Assembly: GCA_025363475.1 (NCBI GenBank)
Contig: JANYDS010000023.1
Span: 1-64,000, forward strand
DNA length: 64,000 nucleotides
Source of the DNA: Terriglobia bacterium
GTDB taxonomy: Bacteria; Acidobacteriota; Terriglobia; Bryobacterales; Bryobacteraceae
Reading direction: 5' to 3'
In this document: positions 54,300 to 63,608 of the stretch, piece after piece
Numbering within the stretch: the first letter of the stretch is position 1
How the letters are laid out: every line of letters begins with the position of its first letter
The notes under the pieces: generated by a model
What the model was told of the DNA's origin: nothing
Database searches by the model: none
Seen by the model: the letters and a program-made list of their open reading frames with translations, nothing else
Made by a program: the position numbers and the translations under genes

Positions 54300-54853
54300 C
54301 GCTGCCTTTTCTCCGCGAATTTCTTCAGCTTCACACGCGCATTGGCGATATGCGAACGGACCGTCGCACGAGAACAATTCAGCCGGCGTGCCACTTCTTC
54401 CGCAGGCAGATCTTCCATATCGCGCAGCACCAGAGCCGCCCGTTCCCGCGCCGTCAGTTTTTCCAACCCTGCCGCCAGCCAGTTGCGGTTTTCATTTCGC
54501 AGCAGCGCCGCTTCCGGAGTCTCCGAATGGCTGTCAAACATGGTGCCGTGCGCCGCGCTTAGCTCAGCAAAGGAAACCCGCCCGTGCCTGCGCAGAAAAT
54601 CGAGCGCCGTATTCGTCGCAATCCGCGACAGCCAGTGCGCTGCCTTCTGCTCGTCCCTGATCTGATCCTGCCGCTGCAAAGCTTTGATAAACGCTTCCTG
54701 GGTCAAATCCTGCGCATCATGGACATTGCCCACAATGCGGTAGATCTGGCGGAAAATGCGCTGCATGTTCTCCGCAACGAACCTCTCCTGTAACTCAGGC
54801 GATGCGGTGCCGGTTTCCAGAAGGTTCATGCGTACCTGTATCGCAGTTGGCAT
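54296..54853 (-). CDS. ECF-type RNA polymerase sigma factor
   Basis: 185 residues. Region 2 shows I-V-G-N-V-H-D-A-Q-D-L-T-Q-E-A-F-I-K-A (the D-A-x-D-L-x-Q-E signature) and region 4 L-T-A-R-E-R-A-A-L-V-L with V-A-R-R-L-N-C-S-R-A-T-V-R-S-H. It lacks further domains. First gene of the three-gene operon with the anti-sigma and the secreted protein. Confidence 0.94.
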   Translation of the reverse strand: MPTAIQVRMNLLETGTASPELQERFVAENMQRIFRQIYRIVGNVHDAQDLTQEAFIKALQRQDQIRDEQKAAHWLSRIATNTALDFLRRHGRVSFAELSAAHGTMFDSHSETPEAALLRNENRNWLAAGLEKLTARERAALVLRDMEDLPAEEVARRLNCSRATVRSHIANARVKLKKFAEKRQR

Positions 54854-54940
54854 TCCCTGTCACATTGACGTTTCAAAACCGCCATGCGTGGATGGTGAAA
54901 ATCCAGAGAGAAATGAACTTGCGCGCTATTCTCTTTAATT

Positions 54941-56101
54941 ATGCGACAGGTTGCAGTGATTGGGGCAGGCAAGACGCCCTTCGGGGCCTTCCCCGACAAA
55001 GACTTACGAACTCTGGCTGTCGAAGCCGCCCACAAATCTCTCGCGAACGCACAGGTAGACACTGGCACCATAGAAGCCTTTTACCTGGGCAATTTCGCTG
55101 GCCCCGGCTTCACCGGCCAGAACCACCTGGCCCCTTATATCTCAACCGCACTCGGCATGATCGGCATTCCCTCCACCCGTTATGAGGCCGCTTGTGCCTC
55201 CAGCGGCGCAGCTTTCTTTGAGGCTTGCCTCGGCATCGCCAGCGGCATGTACGACATGGTTATGGTGGCCGGTGTCGAGAAAATGACCTGCCAGCCCACT
55301 CCGCGCGTCACTGAAATTCTGGCCGGAGCGGGGGATTGTTCCACCGAGGTTAGAGCGGGCTCCACCTTCCCATCACTCTTCGCCATGGTCGCCCGCCGTC
55401 ACATGTATCAGTACGGGACGACCCGCGCGCACCTCTCATCCGTGGCTGTTAAGAACCATGAAAACGGCGTCCTGAATCCCGACGCTCAGATGCGCAAGGT
55501 CATCACGCTGGAACAGGCCATGAACGCGCGCCCCATCGCCGAACCCCTCAATCTTTACGATTGTTCGCTGATCAGCGATGGCGCAGCCGCGGTGATCCTG
55601 TGTGCGGCCGACCGCGCGCATGAATTCAGCGCCAAGCCGGTGAAAGTCCTCGGCGTCGGCCAGTCCTCTGACTACATGGCGCTTGATCAGAAGCCCGACA
55701 TCACCACTTTTTCCGCGGTTAAAGGTGCGGCCCAGAAGGCCTATGCCATGGCCGGACTCGGCCCCAAAGATATCCAGTTCGCCGAACTTCACGACTGCTT
55801 CACCATCGCTGAAATCGTCGCGATGGAAGACCTCGGCTTCGTCGAACGCGGACGCGGCGGCTTCTTCAGCGCGGAAGGCGGCACGCGGCGTGTTGGACCT
55901 ATGCCGATCAATGCCAGCGGCGGTTTGAAGTCCAAAGGGCATCCGGTAGGTGCGACCGGTGTGGCGCAGATCTGCGATATCGTGCAGCAGTTGAGGGGCG
56001 AAGCTGGTGAGCGCCAGCTGGAGCGGCATTCCATTGGCCTGGCACAGAACCTTGGCGGCAGCGGTGCCAGTTGTGTCGTTACGATTTTAGGAAGAGACTA
56101 A
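54941..56101 (+). CDS. Thiolase-domain protein (acetyl-CoA acetyltransferase-like)
   Basis: 386 residues. Catalytic Cys in Y-E-A-A-C-A-S-S-G-A-A, with H-D-C-F-T-I-A-E and G-H-P-V-G-A-T-G for His and the C-terminal Cys/His region (L-G-G-S-G-A-S-C-V-V). It matches the thiolase class that pairs with an OB-fold partner (SCP-x/archaeal acetoacetyl-CoA thiolase type). The partner gene follows 2 nt downstream. Confidence 0.9.
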   Translation: MRQVAVIGAGKTPFGAFPDKDLRTLAVEAAHKSLANAQVDTGTIEAFYLGNFAGPGFTGQNHLAPYISTALGMIGIPSTRYEAACASSGAAFFEACLGIASGMYDMVMVAGVEKMTCQPTPRVTEILAGAGDCSTEVRAGSTFPSLFAMVARRHMYQYGTTRAHLSSVAVKNHENGVLNPDAQMRKVITLEQAMNARPIAEPLNLYDCSLISDGAAAVILCAADRAHEFSAKPVKVLGVGQSSDYMALDQKPDITTFSAVKGAAQKAYAMAGLGPKDIQFAELHDCFTIAEIVAMEDLGFVERGRGGFFSAEGGTRRVGPMPINASGGLKSKGHPVGATGVAQICDIVQQLRGEAGERQLERHSIGLAQNLGGSGASCVVTILGRD

Positions 56102-56103
56102 CC

Positions 56104-56319
56104 ATGCGGACCGGAATCATTTACACTGACACAATCGTTCATCTCGCTCCGGAGAAATTCGCTGCCGACGTGCCATATCAGGTGGTCATCGTCTCACTTG
56201 ATGGAGAGGGCGCGGGCAGACTCACAGCGCGCATCGCCGGGGATAACGTCGTAATCGGCGACCGGGTCAGAGAAGTGGAAGGCCGCGATGGCATTCCGGT
56301 ATTTCAGAAGAGCGCTTAG
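56104..56319 (+). CDS. Short OB-fold (DUF35-like) partner protein of the thiolase
   Basis: 71 residues from the ATG at 56104. Matches the OB-fold half of DUF35 proteins: P-Y-Q-V-V-I-V-S-L-D-G-E-G-A-G-R and G-D-R-V-R-E-V-E. The usual N-terminal zinc ribbon (four Cys) is absent. DUF35 proteins bridge thiolase and HMG-CoA synthase in archaea, where they carry substrate between active sites. Confidence 0.8.
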   Translation: MRTGIIYTDTIVHLAPEKFAADVPYQVVIVSLDGEGAGRLTARIAGDNVVIGDRVREVEGRDGIPVFQKSA

Positions 56320-56330
56320 GCCGACGAGGG

Positions 56331-57587
56331 TCAGACTACCAGCGTGGACAGATCTACTGGTGAGCGGTTGCCTTCTACTACTACGATTCCTGATTCCGTG
56401 ACCTGATACAACTTGCGGTCTTGCAGCAGATCGTAACCGATGGTGGCATTGGCCGGAATCTTGACGTTTTTGTCAAGAATTGCCCGGCGGACTTTAGCGC
56501 GGCGACCGATGTCGCAGTTATCCAGAATCACGCAATCTTCCACATCTGCGCCAGCATGAACACGCACGCCGCGGCCCAGAATGGAGTTCTTGACGCGGCC
56601 GCCGGAAAGAATGCAGCCGCCAGAGACGATGGAATCAATCGCTTCTCCACGGCGGTTATCGTCGTTGAACGTGAATTTTGCCGGGGGGTCAGGGTAGGTG
56701 CTGGTGCGCAGCGGCCACTGGCGGTTGTAAAGGTTCAGCGAAGGGTTGACGGCACGGAGGTCCATGTTCGCCTCCCAATAGGCGTCAATGGTCCCGACGT
56801 CGCGCCAGTAGGGCTCTGCACCGGCAGGTTCGCCGGGGATTTTGTTCGTTTCGAAATCGTAGGCGTAGATGGCCTGCTGGTCCGCCACCAGCTTGGGCAG
56901 AATGTCGCGGCCAAAATCGTGGGTGCTGTCCGGGTCTGCGGCATCATCACGCAAGGCCTGTAGCAATTCACGGGTGGAAAACAGGTAGTTGCCCATGGAA
57001 GCGAACACGTGGTCGTTCGATTCCGGAATCAGCGGCGAGTCGGGATTTTTCTCGTGAAAACCAATAATGCGGTTGTTGTGATCCACTTCAATCACGCCGA
57101 ATTCGTGGGCGTGGCGCTTGTGGACCGGAATGGCAGCCACCGTACAGGCGGCTTTGTTGTTCTCATGCGCTTCGATCATATGCGCGATGTTCATGCGGTA
57201 AATGTGATCGGCACCAAAGATCGCCACCACGTGCGGCTCAGCTTGTTCGATGAGGTTGATGTTCTGGAAGATGGCGTCGGCTGTGCCCTGATACCAGGTT
57301 TCCTCGGCGGAACGCATCTGGGCAGGCACGGGAATGATGAACTGGTTCTTGAGAATGCCGCCGATCTGCCAGCCTTCGCTCAGGTGCTGCAGCAGGCTCT
57401 GGCTGCGGAACTGCGTCAGGACGTAGATGGAGTGCAGGCCGGAGTTGATGAAATTACTGAGGACGAAATCAATAATTCGGTACTCACCGCCAAAAGGCAC
57501 GGCGGGTTTGGCGCGCTCTTTGGTGAGCGGATAGAGGCGGCTTCCTCTGCCGCCAGCGAGGATAATTCCGAGTACCCTGAGTCGCAT
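56331..57587 (-). CDS. glgC: Glucose-1-phosphate adenylyltransferase
   Basis: 418 residues. The nucleotidyltransferase domain has G-G-R-G-S-R-L-Y-P-L-T-K and the family substrate motif I-F-G-A-D-H-I-Y-R-M-N, followed by a left-handed helix tail (N-C-D-I-G-R-R-A-K-V). It makes ADP-glucose for glycogen or starch-like polymers. No other glycogen gene is nearby. Confidence 0.95.
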   Translation of the reverse strand: MRLRVLGIILAGGRGSRLYPLTKERAKPAVPFGGEYRIIDFVLSNFINSGLHSIYVLTQFRSQSLLQHLSEGWQIGGILKNQFIIPVPAQMRSAEETWYQGTADAIFQNINLIEQAEPHVVAIFGADHIYRMNIAHMIEAHENNKAACTVAAIPVHKRHAHEFGVIEVDHNNRIIGFHEKNPDSPLIPESNDHVFASMGNYLFSTRELLQALRDDAADPDSTHDFGRDILPKLVADQQAIYAYDFETNKIPGEPAGAEPYWRDVGTIDAYWEANMDLRAVNPSLNLYNRQWPLRTSTYPDPPAKFTFNDDNRRGEAIDSIVSGGCILSGGRVKNSILGRGVRVHAGADVEDCVILDNCDIGRRAKVRRAILDKNVKIPANATIGYDLLQDRKLYQVTESGIVVVEGNRSPVDLSTLVV

Positions 57588-57635
57588 GGAAACGTTATTG
57601 TTGCAAGTACCGGGCCAGTACGCAAGCGCAAGTAT

Positions 57636-58139
57636 TTAACGGTAAATATTGCGCAGAATGCGGTAGTGGTGGCGCTCATGGCCAGCCAGTGTAAATGCGA
57701 TGCCGCGGGGGGTTACGCTGAAGCCCGCAACCGATCCGCGCTTTAGCCATGCATCTGGCGGCAGGTTACGAACCAGTGAAATAGACGAGTCGCGAATGAG
57801 GCGGAATTCGTCGAGAAGGTCTGGCAGTGCGCGGTTGTTGAAGTTCGCGCCCGCCATGTAGTCATCCTGTTCGAAGCCGGGGAATGGGGTCTGGTCGCCG
57901 CGTCCGACGCAGAGCAGACGATAGGCAAAGATGCGTTCGGCGTCGTTGATGTGACCGATGACTTCGTTGACTGTCCACTTGCCGGACTGGTAGCGGTACA
58001 GGCCGTCGAGCTGGGTAGTGAGGTCCAGTAAGTCGTCCCGCTGGGACGTGAGCATCTGAACCAGGTCAGTGCCTTCGACGTTATCGACGTAGCCTTTAGC
58101 GAAGGGAACGAATTCGGATTCTTCCGGTCTGCCGTGCAT
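57636..58139 (-). CDS. DinB-like metal-binding four-helix protein
   Basis: 167 residues. Metal ligands appear as I-G-H-I-N-D-A-E-R and, at the end, A-G-H-E-R-H-H-Y-R (His triad). The family contains DNA-damage-inducible and thiol-transferase proteins; nothing more specific can be assigned. Follows glgC in the minus-strand direction but the intervening region is normal. Confidence 0.88.
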   Translation of the reverse strand: MHGRPEESEFVPFAKGYVDNVEGTDLVQMLTSQRDDLLDLTTQLDGLYRYQSGKWTVNEVIGHINDAERIFAYRLLCVGRGDQTPFPGFEQDDYMAGANFNNRALPDLLDEFRLIRDSSISLVRNLPPDAWLKRGSVAGFSVTPRGIAFTLAGHERHHYRILRNIYR

Positions 58140-58153
58140 GTTTATTTCCAGCC

Positions 58154-59629
58154 CTATTTCCAGTTCATCGCAAGATTGACGAACGTACCGAGGGGAATGC
58201 CGGTGGGACCCTTGGCCATCCAGGGTTTCGCCTCGTCAAGCCAGGCGGTGCCAGCGACATCGACATGCACCCAGGGCGTGTCTCCCACAAACTCTTTGAT
58301 AAACATGGCGGCGGAACAAGCGCCACCGTAGCGGCCACCGATGTTGCCGATATCCGCGTAGGCGGTCTTCAGCAGTTCGCGGTAATCATCGTCGAGCGGC
58401 ATGTGCCACATCTTTTCGCCGGCATCTTTGGAAGCATCCATCCACCGGGTGAGCAGGGCATCATTATTGGTAAACGCGCCGGAACTTATGTGACCCAGGG
58501 CGACGACAATTGCGCCAGTGAGTGTGGCTGCATCGATAATGTGGGTGCAGCCGAGTTGTTTTGCGTACGTGATGGCGTCGGCCAGGATCAGGCGGCCTTC
58601 GGCATCGGTGTTGAGAACTTCAATGGTCTTGCCGGAAAGCGATGTGACGATGTCGCCCGGGCGCTGGGCTTTGCTGCCCGGCATGTTTTCAACGGTGGGG
58701 ATAAGGGCGGTGATGGCGACACTCGGCTTGAGGAGTGCCAGCGCCTGCATGACTCCGATCACGGCGGCGGCTCCGCACATGTCGTATTTCATTTTCTCCA
58801 TGCCGTCAGACGGTTTTATGGAGATGCCACCGGTGTCAAACGTAACGCCTTTACCGACGAAGCCGAGGTGGTCAGCCGAGGGGCTAGCCGGGGTGTAGTG
58901 AATCACGATCAAGGCAGGAGGTTCGGCGCTGCCCTGCGCCACTCCCAAAAGTGCGCCCATACCGAGCTGGCGCATACGGTCCTGATCGAGAACATCGATG
59001 GAAAGCCCGGCTGCCTGTGCCATGGTCCGGGCACGTTCAGCCAAGGCCCGCGGGGTGAGCAGATTCGGTGGTTCCACGGAGATATCGCGCGAAAGGTTGG
59101 CCGCTTTGCCGATGGTGATGCCGCGTTCGAGGGCGGCGTCAAACTGGCCTTCGAGCGACGGGGCCACGGACCCTGCCACAAGGACGGCAGACGAAATCTG
59201 TTTGTTGTTTTTTTTGTCAGTCTTAAGTTCGTCCGGCTCCCAGTTGCCGAGCAGCAGCCCTTCGGCGGCCGCGGCCACGTAGGCTGGGACAGTAAGGCCG
59301 TCCTCATCAAGTGCCAGGGCGATGCTTTGAATACCTTTGCCCTTGAGCAGACGGAGTGCGGCACCGGCGACTTTTCGCATCGCTGAGGCATCGAACTTTT
59401 CGCGCTCACCCGCACCGACTATCACGACGCGGCGCGCCTTGTAGCCTTCCACGCCATGCATCAAGGTGAGTTCCAGCATCTTACCGGTGATCTCGCCCGA
59501 CTCGTAAAACGCAGCCAGCGGCACGGAAATGCCGGAGTGCTTTCCGCCTTTTTCGATGTTCCAGTCGAGGACGATCAGAGCATCGGTTTCGATGGCGGCG
59601 GCGCGTGAACGAACGAGTGTTATTTCCAA
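58154..59629 (-). CDS. pepA: Leucyl aminopeptidase (M17)
   Basis: 491 residues. Active-site motifs: V-T-F-D-T-G-G-I-S-I-K-P, and N-T-D-A-E-G-R-L-I-L-A-D, the PepA signature with metal-binding Asp and Glu. The N-terminal non-catalytic domain is present. Cytoplasmic dinuclear zinc/manganese aminopeptidase. Confidence 0.95.
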   Translation of the reverse strand: MEITLVRSRAAAIETDALIVLDWNIEKGGKHSGISVPLAAFYESGEITGKMLELTLMHGVEGYKARRVVIVGAGEREKFDASAMRKVAGAALRLLKGKGIQSIALALDEDGLTVPAYVAAAAEGLLLGNWEPDELKTDKKNNKQISSAVLVAGSVAPSLEGQFDAALERGITIGKAANLSRDISVEPPNLLTPRALAERARTMAQAAGLSIDVLDQDRMRQLGMGALLGVAQGSAEPPALIVIHYTPASPSADHLGFVGKGVTFDTGGISIKPSDGMEKMKYDMCGAAAVIGVMQALALLKPSVAITALIPTVENMPGSKAQRPGDIVTSLSGKTIEVLNTDAEGRLILADAITYAKQLGCTHIIDAATLTGAIVVALGHISSGAFTNNDALLTRWMDASKDAGEKMWHMPLDDDYRELLKTAYADIGNIGGRYGGACSAAMFIKEFVGDTPWVHVDVAGTAWLDEAKPWMAKGPTGIPLGTFVNLAMNWK

Positions 59630-59654
59630 AATCAGAATCTCCCTGGCGGTTGAA

Positions 59655-60137
59655 TCAGTAGTCGTTTCGCGCCTTACTGGCGCGCACGGCTTCTCTTGCT
59701 TCCGCTATATCGCCTTTGGCGCGTTCCGATTCGCGCTTGTCGTGAAACTTCTTACCCTTGGCGAGAGCGATTTCGCATTTGATCTTGCCGTTTTTCAAGT
59801 ATAACCGGGTGGGAACGACCGACAGGCCTTTCTCTTTGGTGGCCTCCAGGAGCTTATCGATTTCGCGGCGGTGCAGCAGCAACTTGCGTGGCCGCGTGGG
59901 GGTGTGGTTTTCGCGGTTGCCGTGGCTGTATTCGGAAATGTGGGCGTTGAAGAGCCACGCTTCATTGTTCTCGACACTGGCGTAGGCATCGCGGAGCTGG
60001 ATTTTGCCGGATTTGGCGGCCTTGACCTCGGTTCCGGTGAGCACCATGCCTGCCTCAAACCGGTCCTGCAGGAAGTAGTTGAAGCTGGCCTGGCGGTTGT
60101 CGTTCAGGGTCTTGGCGGGGTCAAATGTTGCTGCCAC
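59655..60137 (-). CDS. smpB: SsrA-binding protein
   Basis: 160 residues, standard SmpB. Core: [19 protein letters not shown] and [18 protein letters not shown], with the basic C-terminal tail that enters the ribosomal decoding centre. The tmRNA gene (ssrA) was not found in the window. Confidence 0.95.
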   Translation of the reverse strand: MAATFDPAKTLNDNRQASFNYFLQDRFEAGMVLTGTEVKAAKSGKIQLRDAYASVENNEAWLFNAHISEYSHGNRENHTPTRPRKLLLHRREIDKLLEATKEKGLSVVPTRLYLKNGKIKCEIALAKGKKFHDKRESERAKGDIAEAREAVRASKARNDY

Positions 60138-60228
60138 TGGGTTTAATCACTCTTTCGGTGTGCTTTGCGGTCAGTCCGGATACGGGTTTCCCTGCACGCG
60201 GAGGTTCTGCCATACGTCAGACAGTTTG

Positions 60229-62715
60229 ATGATAGTTCAGGCACTCCAACGGCTGACCGCTTCCCTGCTTGCGGTGCTGCTGCTTCTACCGCCCGTTCCT
60301 CTGCTGGCCCGCACCCGGAAGGGCGATAAGCTGCGGAACCAGGCGCGCACCGAAGAGGTGAAAGGCAATTACGATCAGGCCATGGTGCTGGCGCAGCAGG
60401 CTGTGGAACAGGATCCGGCTGATCCCGCATATCTGTTGGAACTGCGCCGCGTGCGTTTCGAAGCCGGGGTGTCCCACATCGGGGCCGGTCAGAAGTTGCG
60501 TAATTCCGGCAGACTGGATGACGCGCTGGCCGAATTTGAAAAAGCACGGCAGCTTGATCCCAGTTCCGATATGGCGGCGCAGGAGATTGGCCGTACCAGG
60601 GAAATGATGGAGCGGTACAAGAATGGCGGGAAGAATCCGGCTGCTTCTCTGTCCCGTGAGGATGAGAAGACGCTCACGCCGATCCAGCTGGCACGCAAGC
60701 GGATTGACATGCGGTCTGAATCGCTGCTGGCGGTGCCGGATCTGCGGCCTCTGAATAACGATCTGATCGATTTGAAAATGACGAACCGGCCGCGGGTTCT
60801 CTTTGAAACGGTTTGCAAGGTGGCGGGCGTTAATGTTCTTTTTGATCCGGAATATGATCAGAACCAGACGATTCGCACGGTGCAGATTGATCTTTCGCGG
60901 ACCACTTTGGACCAGGCACTGGATCAGTTGGGCGTGATCACGAAGTCATTCTGGAAACCGCTTTCTCCCAATACGATTTTCATTACAGTTGATAACCCGA
61001 CCAAGCGCCGCGAGTATGCCGAGCAGGTAGTGAAGGTTTTTTATCTTTCGAACCTGTCGAGTCCTCAAGAAATGCAGGAAATGCTGACGGTGTTGCGGAC
61101 TGTAGTTGATGTGCAGAAGGTGTTTAGTTACTCGGGCCAGAATGCGATGATTGTGCGCGCCGAAGCGGATACTATGGCGCTGGTGGAGAAGCTGATTGCC
61201 GATCTGGATAAGCCACGGGCTGAGGTTGTGATTGATGTGATGGTGATGGAAGTCAGCAGTACTTATGTGCGCAATCTGGCGGCGGCGTTTGCTGGTACGG
61301 GGATCAATACGAGTGCGGTGTTTGCTCCGCGGCCTGGTATTACAACTCCTGGTATTCAGGCAGCTGCTGCCGCAGCGGCAACGGGTGCGGCGGCGACGAC
61401 TGTGGCTGCAACGCCGACCAGTGTTACGTCCATTCCGCTGTCTGCTTTGGGCCGGATTGCGAGTTCTGATTATTCGCTGACTACCCTGCCGGGTGCGACG
61501 TTTGAGGCTGTTCTGAATGACACCAGTACACGCGTATTGCAGGCTCCGCAGATTCGTGCAATCAGCAATGCCAAGGCGGAGTTGAAGATTGGTACCAAGG
61601 TGCCTGTGGCGAGCGGCAGCTTTCAGCCCGGTATTGGTGCGGTGGGGGGCGTGAGTCCTTTGGTGAACACGCAGTTTACGTATTTGGATGTGGGTGTAAA
61701 TGTGAATATCACGCCTCAGGTGATGGATAACAATGAGGTTGCCTTGCACCTGGACCTTGATATTTCCCAGGTGAATCAGTATCAGAATCTGGGCGGCATT
61801 TCGCAGCCCATTATTGGTCAGAACAAGCTGACTACGGATATCCGTTTGCGTGAGGGCGAGGTGAATTTGATTGGCGGGATCATTCAGCAGACGGATAGCA
61901 AGTCGATGACCGGGATTCCGGGTTTGGCCAGTATCCCGCTGATTGGGCATTTGTTTAGCAACCAGACCACGCAGAAGGATCGTACGGAACTGGTGGTGGT
62001 GCTGGTGCCGCATATTGTTCGCGGGCAGGATGTTTCTGAATCGAATATGAAGGGCGTGGCTGCTGGTAATGCTACGCAGATTAAGGTGGGGTATGCGCCG
62101 CGTGCGGCTGCTGCTTCGGAGCCGGCTGCGGTGATTGGTGCTCCTCCGGTTACTGCTCCGCCTGTGACTGCACCGGTTACAGTTCCGGTTACTGCTCCAC
62201 CGGCTACCGCGCCGCCGATCTTCTTCCCGCCGCCTGGGGTTGCTGTTCCGGGCTCTCCGCCCGCCACTGCGCCGCCTCTTGGCCGGTCTGCGAACGGGCC
62301 GGGTCGTCTGGCATTCCAACCGGGTTCGATTGTTACCCAGCTGAGTTCCGCGTTCGCCGTAACGATTTATGGCGATAACATGACGGATCTGGTTTCCGCC
62401 TCTGCGCAATTGCGGTTCGATCCTGCAATTTTGCGGATTACCAACATTGCGGCGGGTGAGCTTTCGGTGCGGAATGCGCCGGGTTTGCAGGCTTCGCGCA
62501 ATGTCCTGAACGATTCCGGCCAGGCCGATATGAGTTTGGCGCGATCTCCCCAGCAGGGTGGCGTGTCGGGCGGCGGTGGGTTGTTTGTGGTCTATTTCCA
62601 GACCATCAGCCGGGGGAATACTACCGTTTCCCTCGTTACCGGCTCAGCGATGTCGGCTGGGGGGCAGGCGATGGATGTCATCACGCCTCCGCCGCTGATC
62701 GTCAGCGTAAACTAA
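60229..62715 (+). CDS. TPR-secretin with C-terminal cohesin domain (GspD/PilQ-like)
   Basis: 828 residues from the ATG at 60229. Signal peptide (A-S-L-L-A-V-L-L-L-L-P-P-V-P-L-L-A). Residues about 30-150 are TPR-like. N-domains follow (L-I-A-D-L-D-K-P-R-A-E-V). The secretin core ends with V-P-L-D/V-P-H-I-V-R and contains G-S-F-Q-P-G-I-G-A-V. A Pro/Thr-rich linker (A-P-P-V-T-A-P and similar) leads to a cohesin domain (V-T-I-Y-G-D-N-M...L-R-F-D-P-A-I-L-R). It should form an outer-membrane channel with an extra scaffold domain. Confidence 0.88.
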   Translation: MIVQALQRLTASLLAVLLLLPPVPLLARTRKGDKLRNQARTEEVKGNYDQAMVLAQQAVEQDPADPAYLLELRRVRFEAGVSHIGAGQKLRNSGRLDDALAEFEKARQLDPSSDMAAQEIGRTREMMERYKNGGKNPAASLSREDEKTLTPIQLARKRIDMRSESLLAVPDLRPLNNDLIDLKMTNRPRVLFETVCKVAGVNVLFDPEYDQNQTIRTVQIDLSRTTLDQALDQLGVITKSFWKPLSPNTIFITVDNPTKRREYAEQVVKVFYLSNLSSPQEMQEMLTVLRTVVDVQKVFSYSGQNAMIVRAEADTMALVEKLIADLDKPRAEVVIDVMVMEVSSTYVRNLAAAFAGTGINTSAVFAPRPGITTPGIQAAAAAAATGAAATTVAATPTSVTSIPLSALGRIASSDYSLTTLPGATFEAVLNDTSTRVLQAPQIRAISNAKAELKIGTKVPVASGSFQPGIGAVGGVSPLVNTQFTYLDVGVNVNITPQVMDNNEVALHLDLDISQVNQYQNLGGISQPIIGQNKLTTDIRLREGEVNLIGGIIQQTDSKSMTGIPGLASIPLIGHLFSNQTTQKDRTELVVVLVPHIVRGQDVSESNMKGVAAGNATQIKVGYAPRAAAASEPAAVIGAPPVTAPPVTAPVTVPVTAPPATAPPIFFPPPGVAVPGSPPATAPPLGRSANGPGRLAFQPGSIVTQLSSAFAVTIYGDNMTDLVSASAQLRFDPAILRITNIAAGELSVRNAPGLQASRNVLNDSGQADMSLARSPQQGGVSGGGGLFVVYFQTISRGNTTVSLVTGSAMSAGGQAMDVITPPPLIVSVN

Positions 62716-62727
62716 CGGATTGTTTTG

Positions 62728-63198
62728 ATGCCGGGACCGAACCCACGCCAGGGAATGACGCTGGTCGAGCTGATCGTTGCATTTACGATCCTGCTGGTCC
62801 TGACGTCTATGGCTGTGCCGCTGGCGCGGTCTAACGTGCGGCGCATGAAGGAACGGCAGTTGCGGGATGCGCTGCATGAGATGCGCTCTGCAATTGACAA
62901 ATATAAAGATATGGCCGATGGCGGCAAGCTGGGAATTCAGAAGCTGGATAGTTATGGGTATCCGGAAAAGCTGGATGCGCTGGTGGATGGCGTGAAGGGT
63001 TCCGGCCAGGCGGCTGATACGAAGCTCAAGTTTTTGCGGCGGGTGCCACTTGACCCTATGACGAATTCCCGCGAATGGGGCGTGCGCAGTATGCAGGATG
63101 AGCCGAAGAGTGCGTCATGGGGCGGCCAGAATGTGTTTGATGTGTATTCGAAGAGTACTGATAAGGGGTCGGATGGGGTGCCTTATGCGGAGTGGTAG
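62728..63198 (+). CDS. Type II secretion/pilus major pseudopilin (GspG-like)
   Basis: 156 residues. The prepilin cleavage site G-M-T-L-V-E-L-I-V precedes a long hydrophobic helix. The remainder is the globular pseudopilin domain ending V-P-Y-A-E-W. Follows the secretin by 12 nt; overlaps the second pseudopilin. Peptidase processing by PilD is expected. Confidence 0.9.
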   Translation: MPGPNPRQGMTLVELIVAFTILLVLTSMAVPLARSNVRRMKERQLRDALHEMRSAIDKYKDMADGGKLGIQKLDSYGYPEKLDALVDGVKGSGQAADTKLKFLRRVPLDPMTNSREWGVRSMQDEPKSASWGGQNVFDVYSKSTDKGSDGVPYAEW

Positions 63199-63595
63199 GC
63201 TGGCGGGGCGCCTGCGCTGCGGCTTTACGCTGATTGAGATGATGATCGTGATGGCGATCATTGTGATCCTCATTGGCGTGGCGGTTCCGTATTATCAGAA
63301 GGCGATTACACGGGCTAAAGAGACTGTGCTGCATAACAATTTGTTTGCTATGCGGTCGGCGATTGATGAGTATGCGTTTGATAAGCAGAAAGCCCCGCAT
63401 AGCTTGCAGGATTTGGTTTCGGATGGTTATTTGCGGGATGTGCCGAAGGATCCGCTTACTCAGCGTAGTGACAGCTGGAAGCTGGTTATGGAGGATGCCG
63501 GGCAGGCGGTTAGTTCGTCTGAGCCTGGGGTATTTGATGTGCGGAGTGGCTCGGCGCTGAAGAGTTTGGACGGTACGTCTTATTCGGAATGGTGA
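63185..63595 (+). CDS. Second pseudopilin, paralogue of the preceding one
   Basis: 136 residues from the ATG at 63185, overlapping the previous stop. Prepilin motif G-F-T-L-I-E-M-M-I-V. C-terminus S-Y-S-E-W mirrors the V-P-Y-A-E-W end of the first, so the pair likely arose by tandem duplication. Both end in a calcium-like W motif common in GspG. Confidence 0.9.
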   Translation: MRSGRLAGRLRCGFTLIEMMIVMAIIVILIGVAVPYYQKAITRAKETVLHNNLFAMRSAIDEYAFDKQKAPHSLQDLVSDGYLRDVPKDPLTQRSDSWKLVMEDAGQAVSSSEPGVFDVRSGSALKSLDGTSYSEW

Positions 63596-63608
63596 AGTCC
63601 GGAGCGCT

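Noticed and set aside
60946-62409. A 487-residue open frame on the minus strand opposite the secretin
   Set aside because: It is rich in Arg, His and Asn with no family motif and lies fully within the clear secretin gene; open by codon bias only.
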